Source of the DNA: Epichloe hybrida
Lineage: Eukaryota > Ascomycota > Sordariomycetes > Hypocreales > Clavicipitaceae
NCBI GenBank assembly: GCA_019022495.1
Contig: JAFEKR010000003.1
Coordinates: 2,108,001 to 2,172,000 of the forward strand
Length of the DNA stretch: 64,000 bases
Direction: 5' to 3'
The position numbers were made by a program, and so were the translations under genes. The notes beneath the pieces were generated by a model. The model made no database searches. It was not told the DNA's origin and worked only from the letters and a program-made list of their open reading frames with translations. This document shows positions 1 through 11,600 of the stretch, in pieces (the first letter of the stretch is position 1; each line of letters begins with the position of its first letter).

Positions 1-169
1 AGAAGGCATATTTAGACTATAGTAAAAATAGAAAGAAGGGAAAGAGGGTATAGGAGGACACCTCCTTAATTACCTATATAGTACACACTAGAATAGATAT
101 TAATAGCTAGGAGTTATTAGTGTATTTATATGTTATCCTAGGCCTTATATAAGATATTATACTTAGGAT
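1..169. other. AT-rich flank, probably part of Gypsy-A
   Basis: Sequence to the left of the first hAT element. No reading frame is legible. Because the hAT insertion has an exact target duplication, this stretch and the sequence resuming at 5947 were once contiguous, and 5947 onward is the pol region of a Ty3/Gypsy element. The stretch is therefore probably upstream pol or gag sequence of the same element, which would begin outside the window. This is inference from the junction only. Confidence 0.4.
162..169. repeat. Target-site duplication of hAT element, left copy
   Basis: CTTAGGAT, repeated exactly at 5939-5946 on the other side of the element bounded by CAGAGCATTG / CAATGCTCTG. Confidence 0.9.
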
Positions 170-340
170 CAGAGCATTGCAATACAATACAATACATCTA
201 AAATTTTACAATATAATACAATACATGTATTATTTGTATTGTTTTGTATTTTTTTTTCTTTTTTTTAGTTTTAAGTTAAATTCCTTTATTATAAGGTATA
301 TATAGTTTATTTAATACCTTTTAATAGCTTATAATACTCT

Positions 341-450
341 ATAATAGCTTATAATAGCTTATAATAGCTTATAATAGCTTATAATAGCTTATAATAGCTT
401 ATAATAGCTTATAATAGCTTATAATAGCTTATAATAGCTTATAATAGCTT
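341..450. repeat. 10-bp minisatellite, 11 perfect copies
   Basis: Eleven consecutive perfect copies of ATAATAGCTT, with degenerate copies on both sides. The reverse-complement unit recurs near 21,160-21,240 and 26,650-26,700 inside related hAT copies, so the array is a heritable part of this transposon family rather than a local expansion. Confidence 0.9.
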
Positions 451-707
451 ATAATACATTATAAATTATGATACATTATAATAGGTTCTAATAGCTTATA
501 TATATATTACTTATATTGCTTATATAACTCAAAATATTATTAGTGTTAAAGTTTAATTAAAATTAAATAGTAAATAAATAACTTATATATAAATATAAGT
601 ATAAGGAAATTACTATAAGAAAAGCTATACTTTTTAATTACTTAGTATTTTAAGGTTTTTAAAAATATTAATAAAATAAAATACTTTTCTTTTTTATGTT
701 TTTTTAA

Positions 708-808
708 AATAATAATAATAGTAATAATAATAATAGTAATAATAATAATAGTAATAATAATAATAATAGTAATAATAATAGTAATAGTAATAGTAATAGT
801 AATAGTAA
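708..808. repeat. AAT/AGT trinucleotide-type array
   Basis: A run of AATAATAATAGT-type units decaying to AGTAAT. A related reversed run (ATTACTATT units) is present near 20,820-20,910 in the shorter hAT derivative. Confidence 0.8.
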
Positions 809-904
809 AAATACTGTAAAATATAGGAAAACATTTGTAAATATAAAAAAATTTATTAAGGGAAAACTAGACTAAACTAGGAAAAAACCCTTATAATAAC
901 TTAC

Positions 905-3904
905 TTAAAGATCTGAATTAGAATAAATATCATCTTTAGAGAAAGATTTAATATTAGGTAAATCATTAGATTTACCTAAGTTAAAATCTTCCTTTAAAGA
1001 AGATATAGACTCTTTAGAATCAGAGCTATAATACTTATAAAGCTCTAAGTATTGCTTAGTAATAATATTTCCTTCCTTTTCCTAATTCTTTAATAAGATT
1101 AATTCCTTTAAAGTAAAATTCTTTAAAGAAGTTTGTCTCTTTATAAGAATATTACCTCTAGTATTAAAAGTGCTTTCTATAGCACTAGAGGTAGTAGGAA
1201 TAGCTAGGTATTTCCTAGTAATAATACTTAAAATAAGGAAAGATTTAGTATTATCTTCCCACTATTTAAAGATATCCTCCTATAATAATATTAATATATT
1301 AATAAGATTATTAATATAAGAAAGGGATTTACTTACCTTATCTTCTTAAATATCTAGCTTAGTATAAGTAAAAATCTCATTTTTTTCTATTCTTTTAAAT
1401 AGACTTTTCCCTCTTATTAGGAAATAAACCTTTATAAAGGTTAGTTTTAGGCTTAGGCCTAGGATTTTTAAAAGTCCTAGGTTAACTAGGCCCTGCAAGA
1501 TTAACTATAAATTAGGTATTTGCGTGTTAATCTTGCTTGCTAATATTAATATTAGCTTAGTTCTCTTTATAAAGAGGTAAAATCCTAATAATATTATATA
1601 TTAGTATATTAAAACTATGATTAAGAAAGGATTATTATATAATACTTACAAATTATAATCCTTTTTAAGGTTTTTTATTAACCTTTCTAAGGTTTAATCT
1701 CCTAGCTTTAGCTTCTCCTTTATAGTAAGAAGGTTAAGCTAAGGGTCTAATAATATAGCATATAGATAAGGCTAATATAAGAAGTAATTATTTCCTATAT
1801 CTTTAGGAAAATAATTAGCTAGCTTATTTAAGCTAATATTTATAGATGCTATAAAGGCCTTGCCTTAAGGGCTATAAGCTTCCTATTATAAGTTAATATA
1901 TAAAGGATATAATACAAGAAAGTAATATATATACCTAGTAAAGATAAGCCTTTTAGTTCTCTTTTATATTATTAAGATATTTATATATCCTAATAATGAA
2001 AAGTAGGACTAAACCTAAAGTATTATACTTCTAGCTTTAAAGTATAATAATAGGTTTATAAAAAACCTCTAATATGCTGCTTAGGGTAGCTAAATCTGCC
2101 TATTCTTAGGTAGTTAGTATAGCATCCTTAAGAGCTATAATATTAGACTCCTTATTAAGAAGAATAATAGCTTCTTTAAGCTTTAAAGAAGTATTAATTA
2201 TCTTATAGGTTAAATTCCACCTAGTTTTATTAGCTAAAGATATAATTAGTATTATAAATAAGATATATATAATAAAGATAACTTACCTAAAGGAATTCTT
2301 ATAATATTACAATTTTTAGCAATATAGCCTTCATTTTTTGCCTTATGTAAAGATTTTAACTAAGTCTTATATAATCCTTGGTTATTCTTGATAATAATAG
2401 TAACCCTTTTAACTTTACTAAGGATTCCTATGAAAATATTAGTAATAATACTAATAATAATGATAATAAATTACTTACTATTTGCTAAGGATTTGAATTC
2501 CTTATAATCTTATCTCTCTCTAATAGAAGAGATATTTTCTATAGAATAATATAAAAACTTACTATTCTTAAAAGCTTCTAAATCCTCTTTAGAAGACGTT
2601 AATTTAATAAAATTCGTTATAATATCCTTTATAATAATGTTTAAAACATGTGCTATACATTGGATATTATAAGGTTCTTCTATAATAGTACTTTTATAGT
2701 TCTTATTAATATAAGAAGACATAAAAGTATTATTATTAGACCTATTATCTCTAGTAAAACTAGTATTATTTTATTAGTAAAAGGTTATATAATATAAAAG
2801 ATAATAGCTAACATACCTTGAGATTATCTTTGGCTTAAGCTAATATTCTTAAATCATTTTATTAAAGGATTTATGAATATAAGCTCTAGTGTGAAAATTT
2901 GATAGATATTCAAATCCTATAATATAAGATAATTAGTATAATAATTATAACTTACCTTATAACTTACCTTATAGTTATAATAGAATAATAGGATTTACTT
3001 ACCTAAAAGCTTATATTCAAGTTTAAAGTTTAGGTCTAGCTAACTAGCTATAACACCCAAATAGGACTTAGAATTAATAGAAGTCTAGATATCTAACTAA
3101 ATAGATATAGATCCTTGATTTTGAAGATTATATTGGATCTTCTAGATAATTTGCTACTTAGAAATATTATATATAGTATGAATTCTATGTGTAATACTTC
3201 TATAACTTAGCAAAGAAGCTAAATTATTATTCCTAAGTCTAAGTTAGCTTATATATATATATATTATAGTATAAGAAAAAATGCATTACTTACCTAGAAT
3301 AATAATTTAGTAATTCTTTAAAGGAGTTACTATTAACAATAGCAAAAGCAATGTTATTTTCTAGTATAAATCTTATAACTAGATTAATTGCCTTTTCTAA
3401 TGAAAATTCCTCTAAGGAAATTATAGAATTTCAAGCCCTTTTAGTAGGAAAAAAGGATGTTAAAGATAATTAGCCTAGCGATTGTGGCTGGATTTCTAGC
3501 ACTATTATAATATTAGTAATAAGATATAGGATAGTTATTAGATAATATAACTTACTTATTATCTTACTAGGTTGTTTTTCTTCTAATTTAGAAGTAGTAA
3601 TATCCTTATGCTTTAGCTTATAATAGGATATTCTATTAGAAGCTTGGAATCTCTTAGCCTTACTTTTAAAGGTAAAAGTATAATTAAGCTATAAACAAAA
3701 ACATATAATTACCCTTTCTTTATTTAAATTAATTTTAGATAACTAAAAATTAAATAAATTATAGGTAAATATATATGATTTTAAAGAGAATTTGTAACTA
3801 GCCTGATTTTCTAGGTCTTTTTCATGTAAACCTGGAAGATTACTAGGCTAGCTAGACCTAATAGGCTAAGAAGATTTATCAGAAGGATAAAAAGAGGAAT
3901 CCAT
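905..3904 (-). pseudogene. hAT transposase remnant
   Basis: The minus-strand reading starts at an ATG (3904-3902) giving MDSSFYPSDKSS and ends at a TAA (907-905) after DDIYSNSDL. Two hAT hallmarks survive. Near 2510-2722 is an open piece with IQCIAHVLNIIIKDII, equivalent to the R/Q-C-x-A-H-x-LNLV motif of hAT catalytic domains. Near 1090-1280 is YLAIPTTSSAIESTFNTRG, the C-terminal dimerisation motif (YLAIPATSAASERVFS type). Between them are many TAG/TAA stops, most explained by CpA to TpA change. Introns and the exact frame elsewhere cannot be resolved. The product would have been a DDE/RNase H-like transposase binding the CAGAGYATTG ends; it cannot be made from this copy. Confidence 0.8.
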
Positions 3905-4959
3905 GTTAAATAAGAGGTGTTTTTGCTGTTTTTTGCGGATATTTTGCTGAATTTTGCTAAATTTGTTTTTTTCTTTTTTCTTTTTTCCTTTTATTGTGTT
4001 TTTTTGTTGTTTGTTTTGTATGATTTTCTGTGTTTTTTTTGGGGTTTTTTTAGGGTTTTTAGGGGTTTTTTGGGTTTTTTATAGCTAAAAGGAGATTTTA
4101 AAGAAACTTAAATCAGAAGAACAATAAGGGACAATAGTAAGAATAGCAGGTTAGCTTTTCCTATATGATTTGGATTTTTTACGATTTTTTATGATTTTTA
4201 TAAGGGAAAAAGAAAAGAAAAGAAAAGAAAAGAAAAGAGAAAAAAAGAGAAGCGGGGTAATAGTATCACGTAAAAAAATTTGCCCCACTTAAATGACTAA
4301 TTCAATTAATTTGCTATAAATTGCTTACATAGCAGAGCGCCCCACTTTTAGACCCACTTTTCAGACTGATTTTTTTATTTATATTCTTTATTATAAGAGA
4401 ATTATATCTTATATATAAATATATAGTAAATTATTTTTTTTTATATTTAAAATACTATTTTCTTTTATTTAAAAAAAGCTAATTTTATTATATAAAATTA
4501 TATAAAACTATATAAAATATATATAGCTAAGACTTTTATAAAGCTTTTTATTATATTTATATAAACTATTAAAAAGTCTAGTTATTAAATTAAAATAAGT
4601 ATTTTTAATTAAGATAAGTATTAAGAAACTTTTTTATAGACTTTTTACTTATTCTTTTATTTAAAAAACCTATAAAGTTAAAAAAGTATATTATAAATCT
4701 AAAAAAAAATTCTTTTAAACCTAGGAAAGTTTTATTTAAGATAAAATATTTTATTATATTTTTTAAAAAGTTTACTTATATTAGTATATTTTTCTTTAGA
4801 TTTAATATCTTATTAATTAAGAATATTAAATAATTTCTTTAGGGTAATTATTATAATAAAAGCTAAAAAAGGTATAGAAATTAGTAGTAAATCTATAAAA
4901 AATAATAGAATAGTAAAAAGACCTTTATAAGATAGAAAAAAAATTAAAGTATAAGCCTA

Positions 4960-5870
4960 TATTCTAATATATAATATTTAGCTACCCTAAATATATAATA
5001 AGCTTACTTTACTAAATAAGCTAAAACTTTATAAAATTTTAAATAAATTTCTAAATTATTTATAAAAATAGGAATACTATATTTAAATTACCCTTAAAAT
5101 CTAATATATTTAGGATATATATACTACCCTTAATATCATATAATACATTATATTGTATTGTATTATATTGTATTGTATTGTATTGTATTGTATTTTTTAT
5201 ATAATAAAATCATTAATAAATCCTATAAAAAAGATATAAAGTTAAAAAAACCTTTTAAATATAGTAAATAAATTAAGGTATAAGATAAGATAAAAATAAA
5301 CCATATATAGCTACCCTATATATATAATAAGCTTACTTTACTAAATAAGCTAAAACTTGATAGAATTTTAAATAAATATCTAAATTATTTATAAAAATAC
5401 GAATACTATGTTTAGATTACGCTTAAAATCTAATATATTTAAGATATATATACTACCCTTAATATCATATAATACATTATATTGTATTGTATTGTATTGT
5501 ATTGTATTTTTTTATATAATAAAAGTAATAGTAAATCCAAGAAAAAAGATATTAAGATAAAAGAACTTTTAAAAAGTATAAAAAAAATCATTCTATAAAC
5601 TAAACTAAGAATTACTTTATTAAGGTATATAATATCTATAATAAGCTTACTTTTATAAATAAGCTAAAACTTTATAGATTTTTAAATAAATAACTAAATT
5701 ATATATAAGAATAAGAATACTATAATTAAATTACTTAAAAAATCTACTATATAATGAATTCATATAATACTCCACTTTTTTTTTCCCCTAATAATACATT
5801 GTATTGTATGTATTGTATTGTATTGTATTGTATTTTTAATACAATACAATACACAATATAATACATAGGG
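4960..5870. repeat. Three tandem subterminal blocks of about 325 bp
   Basis: A block beginning near AGCTACCCT/AATAAGCTTACTTTACTAAATAAGC occurs at about 4980, again 329 bp later at about 5309, and a third time about 314 bp later. Each copy ends in its own TATTG pentanucleotide array (about 5150-5190, 5478-5510 and 5800-5835). The last array is followed by the terminal inverted repeat. Confidence 0.75.
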
Positions 5871-5938
5871 CAATACAATACAATACAATACATCGAAGGG
5901 CCAAAAAATACAATACAATACAATACAACAATGCTCTG

Positions 5939-5946
5939 CTTAGGAT
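5939..5946. repeat. Target-site duplication of hAT element, right copy
   Basis: CTTAGGAT, identical to 162-169. The host Gypsy-A sequence resumes directly after it. Confidence 0.9.
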
Positions 5947-8054
5947 ACTATAGCTAGAACATCGTGACGTGGTTATTTATATAGCAAAACAGTAATTAGT
6001 TATTAGAGTAGTAAAGGGCTTATGTGTCTCTAAAGCCTTTGCACGTAAGGTAAAGACTTTAGTATAGGGGATTATTAAGTCCTTATATACTATAGAAGCA
6101 CGCTAGGCATAATATAGAAAGGACACTTTTATAACGTTTATTACTATAAGCCTTAGGGAGATAATAATAATACTATAGATTATAGCACCTAAGATAAAAC
6201 CTAATAGCCTAGACATATTAATATTACCTAAGGAGTTAGCTAACTTTACGGACCTTTTTAATAAGGCTAGAGCTAATAGCTTACCTCCTTATTAGGGGTC
6301 CCTTAATTATTACATATGCTTACGTAAGAATTAGGATAGGTCTAAACTAACACTCCCTTAGGGACTGCTATATAATATGCTAAGAGACTAGCTTCTAGAG
6401 GTTAAGCGCTAGATTATAGACTTAATAGATAAGGGTTAGATCTATGCTAGCTTATTATTAGCTATAGCTCTAGTTCTCCTTATTAAAAAGGCTAATAAAG
6501 GTTAGTGTTTTTATGTAAACTACTATGCTCTTAATAAGATAATAGCATAGAATTACTATTCTCTCCTATTAATTAAGGAAACACTCTATTTCTTATCCTA
6601 GGCATATTAGTTTATAAAGGTAAATATTTATATAGCGTTTTATAAGCTATAGATTACTAAGGGCTAGAAGTACTTAATAGCGTTTTAAACTAGGTTTAGG
6701 CTATTTAAGTAGCTAGTTTACCCCTTTAGCCTAGCTAGCGCACTAGTAATATTCTAATATTATATTAATAAGTCCTTAGGGGATATATTAGGGGACTTTA
6801 TTATAGCGTACTTAGATAATATCTTAGTTTACTTAGGGGAATTAAGGAAAGACTATATAGCTAAGGTCTAGTTAATATTAGGCTACCTAAGGGATATAGG
6901 TTTATACTTAAACCTTAATAAGTCTATATTTATAGTAAAGGAGGTTTAATACCTAGGATATATTATTATAGTAAGTTATTCTATTTATCTAGACCTAGTA
7001 AAGGTTATAGCTATTAGGGAGTAAGTAGCCCTAATAAAACTTTAGGGGGTCTATAGCTTCCTAGGGTTTGCTAACTTTTACTATAACTTTATTAGTAACT
7101 TCTTAGAACTAGTGGCACTGCTAATATAATTAACTAAGAGAAATGTCCCTTTTTAATAGGGACCTAAAGAGAATAATGCCTTTAATAGGCTAAAAGACGC
7201 CTTTATTACGTACCTAGTACTAGTATAATAGGACTTAGATCTCCTTATAGTAGTAAAAGCTAATTATTTAGGAATAGCTATTAGAGGATGCCTTTCCTAG
7301 TAAGGCTAGGATAGCGTTATATACCTAGTTACCTACTACTTTACTAGCCTTATAACCTTATAAAAGAACTATATAATTTATAATAAGGAATTATTAGCTA
7401 TTATCTTATGCCTTAAGGCATAGTTAACTAAGCTATAGGGCGTTTCTAGTTTATTTATAATCTATATAAACTATAAGAACCTAGAGTACTTTATAACTCC
7501 TTAGTTAATATTAGAGTAATAAGCTTAATAAGCAAACACACTTACGCTATTTAATTTTTACCTCTAATATAGACTTAGTATATAAGCGTAGTGGCTTAAT
7601 ACTCTTTCTTAAAGGGAATAAGACTAGGAAGGGGTAACCTCTAGAATAAGATATATCCTATAACCTATTACTATTATATAGCTCTTGCTAATACTAGATA
7701 GATAGTGGGATAATAGTAGTATAGCGCTACCTCTAGTTAGTAAAGTTCTCTTTACTACTAAATACCTTTAGATCTTATAGGACTAGGCTATTATCTCTAA
7801 CCTTACGTATAGTATTTAATTAAGGGCTATTTAGGAAGGGGCCTAGAGGTTTCCTATTAAGGCACTTATAAGAGAGTAAGTAGTAAATTATTTTATAAGC
7901 GCTTATAAAGCACTCTAGTTTAGGGGCTATACCTAGGTCCTAGTGTAAGAGCCTCTTATAATAACCCTAATATAGTAATGCTATAATTTACTAGTAGTAA
8001 GGCACCTAGGCTATAACACTATATTCTAAATCTTATAATAGTAGTTTTACTAGG
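5947..8054 (+). pseudogene. Gypsy-A pol remnant: reverse transcriptase and RNase H
   Basis: Plus-strand Ty3/Gypsy pol, interrupted by stops. The reading resembles LPPY(W/R)GSLNYYICLRKN, then the RT core with AYLDNILVY near 6809 (YLDD motif with RIP damage at the second Asp), then LGFANFYYNFI, and RNase H near 7370 with YNKELLAI and KNLEYF. Protease and gag would lie to the left (base 1 and beyond). The sequence stops at 8054 inside the H2C2/integrase region, where chromovirus B2 is inserted, and continues at 23513. Many TAG codons sit where Trp or Gln is expected. Function known from the family: reverse transcription of an LTR retrotransposon RNA. This copy is dead. Confidence 0.85.
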
Positions 8055-8252
8055 TGTGAGGCCCCACTCACAACAACAGGTGTACCTACGCACCCCACAG
8101 GCTAGCGAGGCCCTAGGGCTAGGTCCACGTGACACTAGCGAGTCACTAGCTATAAGGCAGTGACTTGCACATATAACACATTTAGACCTAGTAAGCTTTA
8201 GTTAATATACTAGAGCCCCTATACCTCTTGCCTAGCTATTATTATTCTTATA
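8055..8252 (+). repeat. Gypsy-B2 5' LTR
   Basis: 198 bp, starts TGTGAGGCC and ends CTTATA (a RIP form of CTCACA). It pairs with 23310-23507 by equal length and by a shared inner segment (GGTG.AC.TACGCACCCCA) that the 202-bp LTRs of B1 lack. Confidence 0.88.
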
Positions 8253-8368
8253 ATTCTAAAGCTTCTCCTACTAGCTACCTAAGAGTAATATAGGGGGGAG
8301 AACCACCTAATTTACTAGAGTAATATTAGATAATAACCTAACCCTAATAGATAAGAGTTATACCTAAG

Positions 8369-8570
8369 TGTGAGGCCCCACTCATAACAACACCCGTAAT
8401 CACTAGTGCACCCTGCGGGCAGGCCATGTCCTAGGGCTAGGTCCACGTGACACTAGCAAGCCACTAGCTATAAGCTAGTGACTTGCATGCATAACACACT
8501 TAAACCTAGTAAGCTTTAGTTAATATACTAGAGCCCCTATACCTCTTACTTAGCTACTATTATTCTTATA
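8369..8570 (+). repeat. Gypsy-B1 5' LTR
   Basis: 202 bp, TGTGAGGCC ... CTTATA. It shares the inner segment ATCACTAGTGCACCCTGCGG with its partner at 14905-15106, distinguishing it from the B2 LTRs. Confidence 0.88.
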
Positions 8571-8699
8571 ATTCTAAAGCTTCTCTTACTAGCTACCTAA
8601 GAGTAATATAGAGAGGAGAACCACTTAATTCGCTAGAGTAATATTAGATAATAACCTAACCCTAATAGATAATAGTTATACCTAAGTAAATAAGGGTAA

Positions 8700-11600
8700 T
8701 ACTATAGGTAAAGACACACTATATACTAATAAAACCACGCTTATAATAAGACCCTTTACCCCTTATAGTAAAGCTATAGTAATACTAGAGTAAATTACTT
8801 AGCTAGAAAAACTCTAAAGATTATAAGAATAAGAATAAGAGCTTATTAACCTTATTAGAGGTAACTTAGAGGAAGTATAAGGGAAAAGTAAGTAAAGAGC
8901 TAGCCCCTTATTAAGTAATAGTAGCTAAGAGATTAGAGTTAAGAATATTGCTAAGCTTTAACACCCTATAAACCCCTAAAGGCATAAGATATAAATAAAT
9001 AACCTAAACTATGCCTTTAATAAGGTAAAGAAGAAATACTAATGTAATTACTAAAAGATTCTCTTTACACTTAACTATATATATACTAACTATAGGGCGA
9101 GATAGGATAAATACCTTAACAAATAATAGGCTAATAGCTAGGATAATCTTAAGGATAATTAGGATAAATTCTAGACTTAGACGCTTATATTACTTAGGGA
9201 CTTTACAAATTATAATACCTAAATAGCTATATAGCTTAAGAACATAAAGTAATATAAGGGCTAAAGCCCTATTAAATTTAGTATTTTCCTAGATTTACTA
9301 GAGATATACCTAGAAAGAGCCCCTAAAAAGTCCTATACCCTTATGTTCTTTATAAAGTTACTCCCTAAGCTATAGGACTATATTAACTTATATGCCTCTA
9401 TTACTAGGAAAATATAAGAGAAGGTTATATAACTTACCTAGTGATTTTAGGAGGCTATGCTAAAGAGTAAGTAAAAGCCTAAATATTTAGGAGATAAGGG
9501 ATTATATAAGAATCCCTAATATTATAGAAATAACTTACCCTAAGGTTATAGGCTATATAAAGATTAAAGGAATAAAGACTAGGAAAAGGACCTAGCTATA
9601 TACCTAAATAATAGCGAAATTAGAGATAAGAGGTAATATTATAACTATAATAGCCTAGACTACCTTATAAATAAATATAATAAGCTAAGGAAAGACCCCT
9701 AAGATAAATAAGGAAACTTCCTAAGGTAAAAGTAAAGGCCCTTACCTTTACCTTAAATACTAAGGTACTAATTAGGCATTAATTTCATACACTAGTTACT
9801 ATTTATAGGCATAAAGATATTAAAATAGTAGTAAATCTAAATAGCTACACTAAGCTTAATATTATTAGCATTAAATTTATAAGAAACTATAAGCTTAATT
9901 AGGCTAAGGCTATAGCACTTATCCTCTAGGTAGTAAGGGCCTTTATAGTCTCTTAAAATAGTGTCTATAAGGTGCCTATTACTATTAAAGACTTAAGAGA
10001 GAAAGAAAAGGACCTTAAGCTATTATATATAGCTATAAATAAAGACCTAAGAGTAAGGGGAAGCCCTATCTTAATTAGGATATATATACTTACTAAAGAA
10101 TATATATATCTTTATTTATACTCTTAAGAGTAATAGTTTAAGAAGAAGAAAATAGCCTTTTTACTTATAACTCCCTATAAGTTTATAAAGGTAATATGTA
10201 ATAAAGCTATTATATATACTATTATAAAACTTATAGAAGATAAGTTTATTGCCCTTAAAGATAATAAGGAGGTAAAAGTATATAAAACTATTAAAGATAT
10301 CCCTAAGGAACTATATAAGTTTAAAGATATATTTATAGTAAATAAGGTAGGTAGTTTACTATTAAGAAAGAAGACTAATTATGTAATTAACCTAATACCT
10401 AGGGCTATGCCCCTATATAGACTAATTTACCCTCTCTTCTAAAGTAAGTTAAAGGAGCTTTATAAATATATTAATAAAAACCTATAGAAAGGCTAGATAA
10501 AACCCTCTAAGAGCCCTATAGGTATACTTATCCTATTTATGCTAAAGAAGGATAAAATACTTTAACTATATATAAATTATTAAGGACTTAATAAAGTAAT
10601 ATAAAAGAATTACTATGCTCTCCCCTTAATTTTAAAGATCCTAGACTAGTGCTAAGGAGCTTACTACTTCTTAAAGATTAATATTAAGAATACTTACTAT
10701 TAAATTTATATTAAAGAGAGTAATAAGTAAAAGACCGCGTTTTATACTTACTATAAACACTATAAATACCTTATAATACCCTTTAGGCTAACTAATATGC
10801 TAGTTACTTTCTAGAGCTATATTTATAAAGCGCTTTATAGGCTAGTAAACACTATTTATATAGTGTATTTAAATAATATCCTTATTTTCTTAAAAATATA
10901 AGAGAAGTATACTATATATATTAAGGAAGTTTTAGAATATATAAGGTTAGTAAAGTTATATATAAAACCCTTAAAGTATTTATTTTACTAGGAATTAGTA
11001 AAATTACTAGGGTTTATTTTATTAGTTAATAGTATTTTAATAAATATATGTAAAGTAAATATAATATAAGACTAGAAGGAGCTTATAAGCTTTAAAGATA
11101 TATAGTCTTTCCTAGGATTCTATAACTTTTACTAAAGGTTTATTTACTAATACTCTAGGATTATAGTACCCTTATATATACTAATAAAAGGTAGTTAAAA
11201 TAGCATTTAGACTAGGAAGTTTATATTTAGGGAAAGAGAATAGCTAGTATTTAACTAGCTAAAAGATACCTTTTAATAGGCGCCTCTCCTCTATTATTAT
11301 AACCTAAGTTAGCTAGTGTGTATTAAGATAAATGCTTTAGTCTTTATAATAGTAGGAATCTTATCTTAGTAAGATAATAAGGGCTAATAGTATCCTATAG
11401 TATTTTAGTTAAAGAAGTTTATAGATACTAAACATAATTATAGTATAGTAAACTAGAAGTTACTTACTATAGTAAAGTTATTTAAACACTAGTAACACTA
11501 TATTAAAGGCATAGTAACCCTAGTAAAGGTCTTATTAGATTACTATAACTTATAGACTTTTATAAAGTAATAGAAGCTAAATAGAAAATAGGCTAAATAG

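Larger units (their letters stand above)
170..5938 (-). mobile_element. hAT-family DNA transposon, RIP-degraded, complete ends
   Basis: The element starts with CAGAGCATTG (170-179) and ends with its perfect inverted copy CAATGCTCTG (5929-5938). It is flanked by an exact 8-bp duplication CTTAGGAT (162-169 and 5939-5946). An 8-bp TSD and termini starting CAG are typical of the hAT superfamily. Just inside both ends lie runs of a pentanucleotide (CAATA/TATTG). The minus strand carries the remains of a transposase at 905-3904. The interior also has a 10-bp minisatellite (341-450), a trinucleotide-type array (708-808) and three tandem copies of a roughly 325-bp subterminal block (about 4960-5870). 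The element is inserted in a Gypsy retrotransposon whose pol continues at 5947. Numerous stops show it is inactive. Confidence 0.9.
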
